Source of the DNA: Virgisporangium ochraceum
Lineage (GTDB): Bacteria > Actinomycetota > Actinomycetes > Mycobacteriales > Micromonosporaceae
NCBI RefSeq assembly: GCF_016863655.1
Contig: NZ_BOPH01000008.1
Location: 1-43,876, forward strand
Length of the DNA stretch: 43,876 nt
Direction: 5' to 3'
Shown here: piece by piece, positions 9,001-16,197 of the stretch
How the letters are laid out: each line of letters starts with the position of its first letter
How positions within the stretch are numbered: position 1 is the first letter of the stretch
Notes under the pieces: model-generated
The model's input: only the letters and a program-made list of their open reading frames with translations
The model's database searches: none
What the model was told of the DNA's origin: nothing
Translations under genes and position numbers: made by a program

Positions 9001-9826
9001 CACGCTGTACGACGCCACCGGCAACGAGAAGGCCAAGGCGACGTTCCCGGCCGGCACCGGGTCCGGGTGGCAGAGCGTGCAGTTCGCGACCCCGGTCGAC
9101 GTGGTGGCGGGCCAGACCTACACCGCGGCCTACTGGGCGCCGAACGGCAACTACTCCTACACACCCGGCTTCTTCGGGACGATGTGGACGAACGCCGACT
9201 ACACGATGACCGCGTTCGCCGGTGCGAACGGTGTCTTCCGGTACGGAAGTGACGCCTGGCCGACACAGAGCTACGGATCGTCGAACTACTATGTCGATCC
9301 GATGTTCGTTCCGGACACCATCCCCGGCCCGCCCACCCAGCCCCAGCCCCCGGCCAACTCGCTGTCGTTGTTCGACCCGGCGGCGACCCCGGCCAACCCG
9401 GCCTGGGACGACAGCTCCTCGCTCCAGGTCGGCGTGAAGTTCAGCGCCAGCACGGCCGGTAAGGTGCACGGTGTCAGGTTCTGGAAGGGAGCCGGCAACA
9501 CGGGAACCCACACCGCGACCCTGTGGGGCCCCGACGGTCTGCCCATCAAGACCGCGACGTTCGTGTACGAGTCGGCGAGCGGCTGGCAGACGGCCATCTT
9601 CGACGCACCGGTGACAGTCACCATCGGTGCGACCTACACGGTGACGTATTACACCAACACCGGACACTACGCGATGAATCTCAGCGGGTACGCGTCCGCG
9701 GTCACCCGTGGCCCGTTGACCGTCCCCGCGGGTGGGTCGGTGTATCGGTACGGATCGACAGAATTCCCGACTGCGTCGTCCAATCACAACTATTGGGTTG
9801 ACGTGGTGTTCGTCCAGGGCAACTAA
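6026..9826 (+). CDS. Large secreted protein: DMF-beta-like domain, Ig-like modules and three DUF4082 domains
   Basis: 1266 residues. Basic N-terminus, hydrophobic segment at about 43-63 and an AVA-ADDP cleavage site near 66/67 indicate secretion. Rough domain order: a large domain resembling the C-terminal part of the N,N-dimethylformamidase beta subunit (about 85-560), an Ig-like module (575-668), DUF4082 (670-832), an SbsA-type Ig-like module (834-935), DUF4082 (940-1093), a Pro-rich linker, and DUF4082 (1110-1264). The DUF4082 copies share a GxRFxKG-like strand and a TATGWQTLVF-type segment. No sortase signal or membrane anchor is visible. Probably an extracellular glycan-binding or glycan-modifying protein; activity is not established. 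It is monocistronic, bounded by the leader and a terminator. Confidence 0.8.
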   Translation: MGDRDQSDQVRAPRLPSWQTWPIAAAAAPKPGRHRVPVRRARWIAGAVATATVLFAGVVASQPAVAADDPCTLNAITCENAKDGTSPSEWDDIWGPGDWEMQGFATDASVNVGGTINFKISTNGSPYRIDIYRLGYYQGKGARKITSITNVNASLSANQPSCFSDTATTGVVDCGTWRVSASWQVPTTQVSGLYFAKPVRISDGASSHIPFVVRNDASTAPVFFKTSDATWQAYNDYGGANFYWGDGGYGRALKVSYNRPYSTRNVGNGRDWLFSNEYPMIRFLERNGYDMSYTTDVDSDRRGNLIRNHKVFLSVGHDEYWSGPQRANVEAARDAGVHLAFFSGNEVYWKTRWESSLDGANTPYRTLVCYKETWQGQENFDPNTQWTGTWRDPRQLGPQSLGAGNPENGLTGTMYMSNNTDLAMQVPADQGKNRFWRNTTVSSQSTGQVATLAPHTVGYESNEDVDNGFRPAGLIRLSTTTGPAPEYLQDFGRNVAPGTTTHHMTMYKKGTALVFSAGTIQWAWGLDSEHDGTQSPADPRMQQATLNILADMDALPRTLMTGMVMPSKSTDTVAPTAAISSPAAGTTIANGSQVTLTGTATDTGGGRVAGVEVSTDGATWHPATGTSAWTYTFFSAGATSMNVRVRAIDDSGNIGTVLANRTYSLSGPATLFGQRTPKVPAVGDDNGSVTLGVQFTPQNNGTITGIRFYKGTGNTGTHTGTLWSSSGSVLRTGTFINETATGWQTLVFSSPVSVTAGVSYVAGYHAPSGRYAADDRFFSAADWKSGPLTATKGQGSIATATAGNGVFQTGNRFPNQRSSTDANYYVDVTFVDGGTGSAPTVLATSPDAGATGAAVTTAPTATFSKQMNTGTISFTLRDSANATVAGTTAYDSTTATATFTPAASLGTNKTYTATVTGTDTNGNAMASAKVWSFTTTSFTTTSSLFGNATPQIASSGENDAVTLGVKFTPTVNGKIVGIRYYQGPNNSGTHTGTLYDATGNEKAKATFPAGTGSGWQSVQFATPVDVVAGQTYTAAYWAPNGNYSYTPGFFGTMWTNADYTMTAFAGANGVFRYGSDAWPTQSYGSSNYYVDPMFVPDTIPGPPTQPQPPANSLSLFDPAATPANPAWDDSSSLQVGVKFSASTAGKVHGVRFWKGAGNTGTHTATLWGPDGLPIKTATFVYESASGWQTAIFDAPVTVTIGATYTVTYYTNTGHYAMNLSGYASAVTRGPLTVPAGGSVYRYGSTEFPTASSNHNYWVDVVFVQGN
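8819..8848 (+). repeat. In-frame 15-bp tandem duplication inside the DUF4082 gene
   Basis: A 15-bp unit beginning TCGTTCACGACC is duplicated exactly, producing SFTTTSFTTTS in the linker before the second DUF4082 domain. Being in frame, it only lengthens the linker. Confidence 0.8.
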
Positions 9827-9866
9827 GCTCGGCTAGGCGCTAAGCGCTCGAGCGGTTACAGAGTGC

Positions 9867-9895
9867 GGCGCGCCGGTCGTTTCGACCGGCGCGCC
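9867..9895 (+). terminator. Hairpin terminator after the DUF4082 gene
   Basis: A perfect 13-bp stem (9867-9879 with 9883-9895) closed by a TTT loop, 40 bp after the stop. There is no long T tract, as is common in high-GC actinobacteria. It separates the DUF4082 gene from the next transcription unit. Confidence 0.75.
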
Positions 9896-9934
9896 CCTCT
9901 GCGAAGAACCGAGGAACTGGGGAGAGCAGATCGC

Positions 9935-11035
9935 ATGATCCGGATGGCGCCTCAGCCACAACGGTCGCAGCCGACCGTCTCCGTGGTGATTCCGTGCTAC
10001 AAGTACGGGCACTTCCTGCCCAGCTGCGTGCGGAGCGTTCTCGACCAGGAGGGTGTCGACGTCGACGTCCTCATCATCGACGACGCCTCACCCGACGACA
10101 GCGCCGAGGTCGCGCACCGGCTCGCCAAGGAGGACAGCCGGGTCCGCGTCATCGTGCACGAGACCAACATGCGTCACATCGCCACCTACAACGAGGGCCT
10201 GATGGCCGCCTCGGGCGAGTTCGCGCTGCTGCTCTCGGCCGACGACCTGCTGGCACCGAGGGCGCTGGCGAACGCCACCGCGTTACTGAGCGCGAACCCC
10301 GAGGTCGGCCTCGTCTACGGGTTCACCAAGTCGTTCCAGGAGACCCCGCCACCGGCGCGCACGGAGCCGCGGTCGTGGTCGATCTGGTCCGGCCAGGAGT
10401 GGCTCGACCTGGTCAGTACCCGCGTGAGCAACCCGATCTACACGCCGGAAGCCGTCATGCGCACCAAGACGCTGCACGACCTCGGCGGCTACGACGCGCG
10501 ACTGCCGCACGCCGCCGACTTCCTCATGTGGATGCGGGCGGCCACGCGCGGGTCGATCGGCCGCGTGAACGGCGTCGACCTGGCCTACTACCGGTTCCAC
10601 GACAGCAACATGCACCGGGTCGAGTACTCCGGCGCGCTGCGTGACCTCACCGAGCGGTACAAGTCGTTCGAGATCCTGTTCGACGACGACGGCGAGCGCA
10701 TCGCCAACGTGCCGCGCCTGCTCGCGGCCGCGCGGCGCGGGGTCGCCCGCGAGGCCCTGTACGTGGCCAGCCAGGCGTACCGGAAGAGCGTGCGGCCCAG
10801 CGCCGACGAGGCCGACGTGCTCGCCGAGCTGGTGGCGTTCGCGGAGGAGATCTGGCCGCAGTCGCGGTACAGCCGGCTGCGCCGCTCGTACGACGCGCTG
10901 TCCCAGCGCGCCCGGCGTGGCCTCGGGCCGCGCGTGCCGGTGCGGGTCACCTCGCTGCGTGACCGCGCGCTGATGAACGTCCGGTGGCGCCGGTGGCGCC
11001 GCACGGGAATCGACGGAGCGGTGGGAACCATCTGA
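9935..11035 (+). CDS. Family 2 glycosyltransferase
   Basis: 366 residues from the ATG at 9935, preceded by GGGGAGAG at about 9919; an upstream in-frame extension is rejected because it runs through the terminator hairpin. GT-A features: VSVVIPCYKYGHFLPSCVRSV at the N-terminus, DDASPDD for nucleotide binding, and SADDLLAP as the metal-binding motif. The C-terminal part is helical and basic. It starts the GT2-ABC-GT4-beta-helix operon; its TGA overlaps the ATG of the ABC ATPase. It likely adds a sugar to the molecule exported by that transporter. Confidence 0.85.
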   Translation: MIRMAPQPQRSQPTVSVVIPCYKYGHFLPSCVRSVLDQEGVDVDVLIIDDASPDDSAEVAHRLAKEDSRVRVIVHETNMRHIATYNEGLMAASGEFALLLSADDLLAPRALANATALLSANPEVGLVYGFTKSFQETPPPARTEPRSWSIWSGQEWLDLVSTRVSNPIYTPEAVMRTKTLHDLGGYDARLPHAADFLMWMRAATRGSIGRVNGVDLAYYRFHDSNMHRVEYSGALRDLTERYKSFEILFDDDGERIANVPRLLAAARRGVAREALYVASQAYRKSVRPSADEADVLAELVAFAEEIWPQSRYSRLRRSYDALSQRARRGLGPRVPVRVTSLRDRALMNVRWRRWRRTGIDGAVGTI

Positions 11036-12033
11036 TGCGTGACGACGACGACGTCATCGTCCTGTCCGGGCTCACCAAGCTGTACGAGCCGACGCCGAAG
11101 TGGATGCGGGTGTTCTCGCGGTCGCACCTGCGCACCACCGTGCGGGCCCTCGACGGGGTCGACCTGGTGGTACGCGCCGGTGAGATCTGCGCGGTGGTCG
11201 GCCCGAACGGTGCCGGTAAGACCACCATGTTCCGCATCATGGTCGGGCTCACCAGTGCCACCACCGGCACCGGCAGCATCCTCGGCCTCGACGTCGAGAA
11301 GGACTCCGAGCAGATCCGTCAGGTCGTCGGCTGGATGCCGTCGGAGGACCGGAGCCTGCTGATGCGGGCCACCTCGTTCGAGAACCTCCAGCTCCACGGC
11401 CGGCTCCAGGGCATGAACCGCAAGGAGCTCGCCGCGCGCATCCCGCACGTGCTCGACATCGTGAACCTCGAGCCGCAGACGCACACCGTCGTGGCCGGGC
11501 TCTCGGCCGGTATGCGGGCGCGGTTGCGGCTGGCCCGGGCGCTGCTTCCCGGTCCCCGAGCTCTGATCCTCGACGAACCGACCGGCCCGGTCGACCCGAT
11601 CGCCGCGTACGGCCTGCTCACGCTGATCATGGACCTGGCCAAGCAGGAGCGGCTCGCGGTCATGATCTCGTCGCACCGCCTGGAGGAGATCGAGGCGCTG
11701 CAGTCGCACGCGCTGCTGCTCGACGGCGGCAAGGTCCGCTACTCGGGCGACCTGCAGAGCCTGCGCCACGAGTGGGAGCGTCCGCAGCTCGAGCTCGAGA
11801 CCACCGACCACCAGTCCGCGCTCGCCGTGCTCGCGGGGCTGCAGGCCCAGGGCATCGAGGCCGAGATCGGCGAGGCCAGCGTGCGCTGCCGCCCCGCCGG
11901 ACAGGCCGAGGTCGGTGCCATCGTCATGCGGCTCGGGCCGGCCGCCGCCAACGTCACGCACATCCGGGAGATTCCGATGCCGCTGCGCGACCTGATCGCC
12001 CAGGTGTACGCCCGTGGGGGTAACGACGCATGA
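11035..12033 (+). CDS. ABC-2 type exporter, ATP-binding subunit
   Basis: 332 residues. Walker A GPNGAGKTT at 56-64, a signature loop in the variant form LSAGMRARLRLARAL near 155-168, Walker B ALILDEPT near 177, and the switch histidine in SSHRLEE near 211. The roughly 100-residue C-terminal extension lacks the clear carbohydrate-binding domain of Wzt. It pairs with the permease directly downstream (ATGA overlap). The start at 11035 is set by the TGATG overlap with the GT2 gene. The operon context with glycosyltransferases suggests export of a glycan or glycolipid; the ATPase itself resembles DrrA/NatA-type exporters. Confidence 0.85.
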   Translation: MRDDDDVIVLSGLTKLYEPTPKWMRVFSRSHLRTTVRALDGVDLVVRAGEICAVVGPNGAGKTTMFRIMVGLTSATTGTGSILGLDVEKDSEQIRQVVGWMPSEDRSLLMRATSFENLQLHGRLQGMNRKELAARIPHVLDIVNLEPQTHTVVAGLSAGMRARLRLARALLPGPRALILDEPTGPVDPIAAYGLLTLIMDLAKQERLAVMISSHRLEEIEALQSHALLLDGGKVRYSGDLQSLRHEWERPQLELETTDHQSALAVLAGLQAQGIEAEIGEASVRCRPAGQAEVGAIVMRLGPAAANVTHIREIPMPLRDLIAQVYARGGNDA

Positions 12034-12857
12034 CGATGGCCTATCCCACGTTGCAGAAGCGGTCGTTCGGGCGCAAGGTGTACGACACCGTCGAGGGCTA
12101 CGTGCGCATCGACCTGGTCGAGGAGCGGATGTTCCCGGCCACCAGCATCATGCGCTACCTCGCGGTGGTGTTCCCGGTGCTGCTGTACTACTTCCAGGTC
12201 AGCTTCCTCGGCATCGACAAGCAGCTCTTCGTCACGATGATCGTCGGCACCGCGGTGATCGCCGGTCTCCAGGACGCGCTCACCGCGCTCACGAGCCGGC
12301 TGAACTTCGCCATGGAGCGCGGCACGCTCGAGACGTACCTCGTCGAACCCGTGCCGTGGGCGCTGATCCCGGTGGCGATGAACGTGTGGCGCAGCTTCAC
12401 CGGTGCCCTGCTCGCCTGCTTCATGGTGGCGGTCGGCTGGGTCCTCGGCGCGCCGATCGAGGCGTCGGGCATTCCGCTGTCGCTGGTGGTGCTGTTCCTC
12501 GGCATCGTCGCGTGCAACGCGCTCGGCTCGTTCGCGGCCGCGTTCATCGTGTTGTTCAAGCGCGGTGAGCCCGTGGTGATGCTGTTCAGCCTCGCCACGG
12601 CCGTCCTCGGTGGCGCGTTGTTCCCGATCAGCGTGCTGCCCGAGTGGATCCGGTGGGCCAGCTACCTCATTCCGCACACCTACGTCATCAGCGCCACGCG
12701 TCACCTGCTGATCGCCGACGCACCGGCCGACGGGCTGGCGGTCGGTTGGTCGATCGCGATCCTCGTCGTGTTCTCGGTGGTGCTGCTCGCCGCCGGCGTC
12801 TGGGTCTTCGACCGGTCGCTCAAACTCGCCCGTCGACTGGGGATCCTGAGCATCTGA
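12030..12857 (+). CDS. ABC-2 type exporter, permease subunit
   Basis: 275 residues with about six hydrophobic helices, an amphipathic basic N-terminus, and the ABC-2 family pattern of a GALFPISVLPEWIRW segment before the last two helices. It forms the membrane channel with the upstream ATPase. The ATG lies inside the ATPase stop (ATGA) and its own stop overlaps the ATG of the GT4 gene, so stoichiometric translation is likely. Substrate is inferred from the glycosyltransferase neighbours only. Confidence 0.85.
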   Translation: MTMAYPTLQKRSFGRKVYDTVEGYVRIDLVEERMFPATSIMRYLAVVFPVLLYYFQVSFLGIDKQLFVTMIVGTAVIAGLQDALTALTSRLNFAMERGTLETYLVEPVPWALIPVAMNVWRSFTGALLACFMVAVGWVLGAPIEASGIPLSLVVLFLGIVACNALGSFAAAFIVLFKRGEPVVMLFSLATAVLGGALFPISVLPEWIRWASYLIPHTYVISATRHLLIADAPADGLAVGWSIAILVVFSVVLLAAGVWVFDRSLKLARRLGILSI

Positions 12858-13894
12858 TGGGTCTGACCGACGCGCTCGTCGCATTTGCCCGGGCCCGGCG
12901 GATGGCGCGCGAGCTGCGCTACCGCCGGGTTCCGGCGTTCGCGGTGTCCGACACCGGCGGGACGCCGACGGTCTACTACCTGTGCCCCGACTACGACACC
13001 CCGAGCGGCGGGGTACGCGTCGCCTACCGGCACGTCGACGCGCTGAACGCGATGTCGATCCCGGCGGCGGTGGTACATCGGCGGCGGGGCTTCCGGTGCA
13101 CGTGGTTCGCCAACAGCACGCGGGTGGTCGCGAGTGGCGACATCACCCTGTCGCCGGCAGACGTGCTGGTGGTGCCGGAGTGGTACGGGCCCACCCTGTC
13201 GACGGTGCCCGCCGGCCCGCGGGTGGTCGTGTTCAACCAGCGCTCGTACGGGACGTTCGACCGCGTGCCGGCCGGCCAGCCGTTGTACCGCGGTGCCGCC
13301 GCGATCCTCGCGGTCTCCGAGGACAACGCCGACTACCTCCGGTACGCCTTCCCCGACATCCCGACGCACGTCGTCCGCAACGTCGTCGACGGGACGCTCT
13401 TCCGTCCCGCGTCGGAGAGCCCCGGGCGCCGGATCGCGTACATGCCGCGCCGCCGGGGCGAGGAGCTCGCCGAGGTGCTGCACCTGCTGGCGATCCGCGG
13501 CGTGACGCGCGACTGGGAGCTGACCCCGATCGACGGCCGCTCCGAGCGGGAGACCGCCGACCTGCTGCGGCGCAGCGCGGTGTTCCTCAGCTTCAGCGAG
13601 CGCGAGGGCTTCGGCATGCCGCCGGCGGAGGCCATGGCGGCGGGCTGTTACGTCGTCGGGTTCACCGGACTCGCCGGCCGCGACTTCTTCGACCCGGCGT
13701 ACTGCCGCCCGATTCCGGAGGGTGACGTGCTGGCGTTCGCCCGCGCGGTCGAGGAGATCTGCGGCACCGAGCCGGAGGTGCTCGCCAAGGCCGGCCGGCT
13801 CGCGTCGCAGGCCATTCTCGACCGGTACTCAGAGGCTGGGCTGCGTGACGATCTGCGCGCCTTCTATGGACCTGTATTGGGAGTAGAGACGTGA
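12857..13894 (+). CDS. Family 4-like glycosyltransferase
   Basis: 345 residues. The N-terminus PTVYYLCPDYDTPSGGVRVAYRHVDALN fits the acceptor-binding half of a GT-B enzyme. The C-terminal half has SFSEREGFGMPPAEAMAAGC, the E-x7-E donor-binding signature of family GT4. The start at 12857 overlaps the permease stop. It is followed with a GTGA overlap by the beta-helix protein. It probably builds the glycan exported by the adjacent ABC transporter; sugar unknown. Confidence 0.85.
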   Translation: MGLTDALVAFARARRMARELRYRRVPAFAVSDTGGTPTVYYLCPDYDTPSGGVRVAYRHVDALNAMSIPAAVVHRRRGFRCTWFANSTRVVASGDITLSPADVLVVPEWYGPTLSTVPAGPRVVVFNQRSYGTFDRVPAGQPLYRGAAAILAVSEDNADYLRYAFPDIPTHVVRNVVDGTLFRPASESPGRRIAYMPRRRGEELAEVLHLLAIRGVTRDWELTPIDGRSERETADLLRRSAVFLSFSEREGFGMPPAEAMAAGCYVVGFTGLAGRDFFDPAYCRPIPEGDVLAFARAVEEICGTEPEVLAKAGRLASQAILDRYSEAGLRDDLRAFYGPVLGVET

Positions 13895-14937
13895 AATTCA
13901 CCATGACGCGGCAACGGACGCTCATCGCCGGTCTGTCGGCCCTGGTGCTGATCGGTTCGGCAACGGTCGTCGGGTTGTACGCGCGGTCCGAGCCCGACGC
14001 GCGGTCGACCGCCGCGACCGGCGCCGAGGGCGTCCAGTCGGGTGATCCGGCCGCCGCCGCGCAGCCGGGCTCCTCGGGACCCTCCGCCTCGGCGTCCGCG
14101 TCGGCATCGGCCAGCGCGTCGGCCTCGGCCAGCAAGGCGGCGAACGCCGGCGCGGGCGTCGGGCGGCCGCCGAACGGCTGGCCCGGCCCCAACAACACCG
14201 GCCCCGGCTCCACGAAGCTCACCAACTACAGCGGTTCGTGCACCATCACCGCCAACAACACGGTCATCGAGGCCAAGACCGTCAACTGCATGCTCAACAT
14301 CAAGGCCACCGGGGTGGTCATCCGCAAGAGCAAGGTCAACGGTCCCGTGCACACCGACGACGCCGGAAAGTACTCGGTGACCATCGAGGACTCCGAGGTC
14401 GACGGCGGCCGGAGCGCGATCGCCGCGGTGGCCTACACGAACGTCACCGTCGTGCGGTCGAACATCCACGGTGGACAGGCGAGCGTCAACTGCGTGCTCA
14501 ACTGCACCATCCGCGACTCGTGGCTGCATGGGCAGTACATGCCGCCCGGCGCCGACTGGCACCTCGACGCGTTCCTGATGAACGGCGGTAAGAACGCCAC
14601 GCTCACCCGGAACACGCTCGACTGCCAGAACGTCGACAGCGGCTGTTCGGCGGCGGTGGGTCTCTTCGGTGACTTCGCGCCGGTTCAGAACGTCACGTTC
14701 GACGGCAACCTGTTCATCGCGAACGAGAACCAGAGCTACTGCGCGTACGCCGGCGCCGGCGACCGGAAGCCTTACCAGGCCGACCACATCGTGTTCCGCA
14801 ACAACACGTTCCAGCGCGGCAAGACGGGCAAGTGCGCGTACCACGGCGCGATCACGTCGTTCGACCCGCAGGCCGCCGGCAACGTCTGGCAGAACAACAC
14901 CTGGGACGACGGCAGCGTGCTCCAATCGTCCAACTGA
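13891..14937 (+). CDS. Secreted or membrane-anchored right-handed beta-helix protein
   Basis: 348 residues. A short basic N-terminus and one hydrophobic helix (about residues 10-28) act as signal or anchor. A Ser-Ala alternating linker (about 65-85) is followed by a beta-helix-like domain rich in Asn, Thr and Val turns (TITANNTVIEAKTV, VTIEDSEVDGG, VTFDGNLFIANEN) with several cysteine pairs likely to form disulfides. The fold is shared with pectate lyases and other polysaccharide-active proteins, but no catalytic set was recognised. GTG start, coupled to the GT4 gene. As the last gene of the export operon it may bind or trim the exported glycan. Confidence 0.75.
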   Translation: MKFTMTRQRTLIAGLSALVLIGSATVVGLYARSEPDARSTAATGAEGVQSGDPAAAAQPGSSGPSASASASASASASASASKAANAGAGVGRPPNGWPGPNNTGPGSTKLTNYSGSCTITANNTVIEAKTVNCMLNIKATGVVIRKSKVNGPVHTDDAGKYSVTIEDSEVDGGRSAIAAVAYTNVTVVRSNIHGGQASVNCVLNCTIRDSWLHGQYMPPGADWHLDAFLMNGGKNATLTRNTLDCQNVDSGCSAAVGLFGDFAPVQNVTFDGNLFIANENQSYCAYAGAGDRKPYQADHIVFRNNTFQRGKTGKCAYHGAITSFDPQAAGNVWQNNTWDDGSVLQSSN

Positions 14938-14995
14938 CGCGTGCGTATCTGGTTAAGATCCGGCCGATCGTCCACAAACTGACAACTGAAGACGC

Positions 14996-15026
14996 TTGTT
15001 CACGCCCGCCGACGCGGCTGTAGACT
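14996..15026 (+). promoter_or_regulatory. Possible promoter for the ACP-AsnB-NadE cassette
   Basis: In the 131-bp gap before the ACP gene, TTGTTC (14996-15001) is followed by TGTAGACT (15019-15026), giving a -35/-10-like pair with a spacer of 17 to 19 bp depending on the -10 chosen. It lies about 45 bp before the GTG start. Visual match only. Confidence 0.35.
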
Positions 15027-15068
15027 CCGCAAGCGCTTCATCGACAAGAGCAAACGGGAGCGGTACAC

Positions 15069-15338
15069 GTGGAAGCCCAGGTTCGAACCGAACTCTTCGA
15101 CTTCGTTGTCGAGAACTACCTCTTCGGTGATCTGTCGGCGGCGCCGCGCGACGAGGACTCCCTCGTGGAGCGCGGAATCATCGACTCGACCGGCGTCCTG
15201 GAGCTGGTCGAGTTCCTCGAGTCCCACTTCAGCATCGAGGTCACCGAGATGGAGACCGTGCCGGAGAACCTCGACAGCATCTCCAACCTGACGAAGTTCG
15301 TGCTGGGCAAGAAAGCCAGCATCGAATCGGTCCACTAG
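15069..15338 (+). CDS. Acyl carrier protein
   Basis: 89 residues. The phosphopantetheine attachment motif is GIIDSTGVLELV with Ser40, followed by the typical helix VEFLESHFSIEVTEME. It would carry an acyl or aminoacyl group as a thioester on its 4'-phosphopantetheine arm. It differs from the housekeeping DSLD motif (DSTG) and resembles stand-alone carrier proteins in secondary pathways. A GGGAG ribosome-binding site lies at 15055-15059 before the GTG. It heads a tightly spaced cassette that also contains its own holo-ACP synthase. No fatty-acid or polyketide synthase gene is adjacent. Confidence 0.88.
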   Translation: MEAQVRTELFDFVVENYLFGDLSAAPRDEDSLVERGIIDSTGVLELVEFLESHFSIEVTEMETVPENLDSISNLTKFVLGKKASIESVH

Positions 15339-15342
15339 GGCG

Positions 15343-15549
15343 ATGAACGCCCTCACCCGACGCCGGCGGCTGTTGGTCGGCGGCAGGGTCTACGTCGGAC
15401 GCCGGTCGGTCGGAAACAACATCCTCGACGGCGTCCCGGCGGTGTTCGCGGCGCACGGCGTCCAGGCGCCACCGATCGGGCAGCGGCGAACCGCACCCGA
15501 CGCGACCGGTGGCTCCCTCGCGGCGGTCGCCAGGGCGACGTCGGGGTAG
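15343..15549 (+). CDS. Small ORF of unknown function (68 residues)
   Basis: The ORF starts 4 nt after the ACP stop with a weak AGGGCG ribosome-binding site and ends 4 nt before the holo-ACP synthase GTG. Most third codon positions are G or C, as for real genes here. The product is basic at the N-terminus (MNALTRRRRLLVGGRVYVG) with no recognised domain, cysteine pattern or membrane helix. It could be a genuine small protein of the cassette or the remnant of a larger gene such as a transferase or ligase. Confidence 0.4.
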   Translation: MNALTRRRRLLVGGRVYVGRRSVGNNILDGVPAVFAAHGVQAPPIGQRRTAPDATGGSLAAVARATSG

Positions 15550-15553
15550 CCGC

Positions 15554-16006
15554 GTGTGTGATGGCATCGGCACCGACATCGTCGCGGTCTCCAGGATCGA
15601 GGCGCTGATCCGGGCCAGCGGGTCGAGGTTCCTGGAGCGGTGGTTCACGCCGGTGGAAATCGAGTACTGCTCGGCGAAGGCGGTGCCGAGCCGGCACTTC
15701 GCCGCACGTTTCGCCGCGAAAGAGGCCGTCGTGAAGGCGCTGCCCTTAGCCTGGAAAGGGCCGTTGCCGTGGCGGTCGGTGGAGATCGAGAACGAGGCCG
15801 GTGGCAGGCCCGTGGTCCGGCTGTCCGGTGACCTGCTCGAGGCGGCGCGGCGAGCGGGGGTCGACGCGGTGCGGATCTCCATGTCCCACTGCGACGAGTA
15901 CGCGACGGCGATCGCCACGGTGACGCTTGTACCGGTTCGGGGGAGCGCGAGGGTGGCGGAGCCCTCTCGCGGAGAAGGCGCTGGCGGCGAGGGGTGGGGG
16001 CAGTGA
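15554..16006 (+). CDS. acpS: Holo-[acyl-carrier-protein] synthase (AcpS-type phosphopantetheinyl transferase)
   Basis: 150 residues. AcpS motifs are present: GIGTDIVAV at 4-12 with metal-binding Asp8, and RFAAKEAVVKAL at 52-63 with Glu57. The enzyme transfers 4'-phosphopantetheine from CoA to the serine of an acyl carrier protein, here presumably Ser40 of the adjacent ACP. The GTG at 15554 places the first motif exactly at the N-terminus as in the family. The C-terminal 20 residues are Gly/Ser-rich and extra. The stop overlaps the GTG of the next small gene. Since genomes have a housekeeping acpS elsewhere, this is likely a dedicated copy. Confidence 0.88.
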   Translation: MCDGIGTDIVAVSRIEALIRASGSRFLERWFTPVEIEYCSAKAVPSRHFAARFAAKEAVVKALPLAWKGPLPWRSVEIENEAGGRPVVRLSGDLLEAARRAGVDAVRISMSHCDEYATAIATVTLVPVRGSARVAEPSRGEGAGGEGWGQ

Positions 16007-16197
16007 GTAGGGAACAGATCGAGCAGGCCCTGGTCGCGTGGCGGGCCATGCGCGACCCCGACACCGAGCCGGAACTCGAGGCGGTACGGCTGGCGATCCT
16101 GTTCGAAGACATCCTCGGCGTCCCGCTGTCCGACGACGACATCGATCTGGCGGTCCTGTCCGACCCGGACGCCGTCGAGAAGCTGGGAGGTCGCTGA
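16003..16197 (+). CDS. ACP-like small protein lacking the phosphopantetheine serine
   Basis: 64 residues from the GTG at 16003, which overlaps the AcpS stop (GTGA); its own TGA overlaps the AsnB ATG (TGATG). Residues 22-60 line up without gaps with helices II-III of acyl carrier proteins: EPELEAVRL against a typical ADSLDTVEL, then GVPLSDDDID against GVEISDEDAE. The position of the modified serine is Glu24, so it could not carry a phosphopantetheine arm. The protein is short, as if helix I were reduced. It might be a docking or regulatory partner of AsnB or the holo-ACP. The alignment is by eye, so homology is not proven. Confidence 0.6.
   Translation: MSREQIEQALVAWRAMRDPDTEPELEAVRLAILFEDILGVPLSDDDIDLAVLSDPDAVEKLGGR

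Noticed and set aside
6068..9787. A 1239-codon open frame on the minus strand opposite the DUF4082 gene
   Set aside because: Its product is Arg/Val/Gly-rich without domains, while the plus frame has a signal peptide and recognisable modules. Long antisense frames are common at this GC content.
14085..14136. Repeated TCGGC/GCGTC units
   Set aside because: They encode the Ser-Ala linker of the beta-helix protein; a simple coding repeat.
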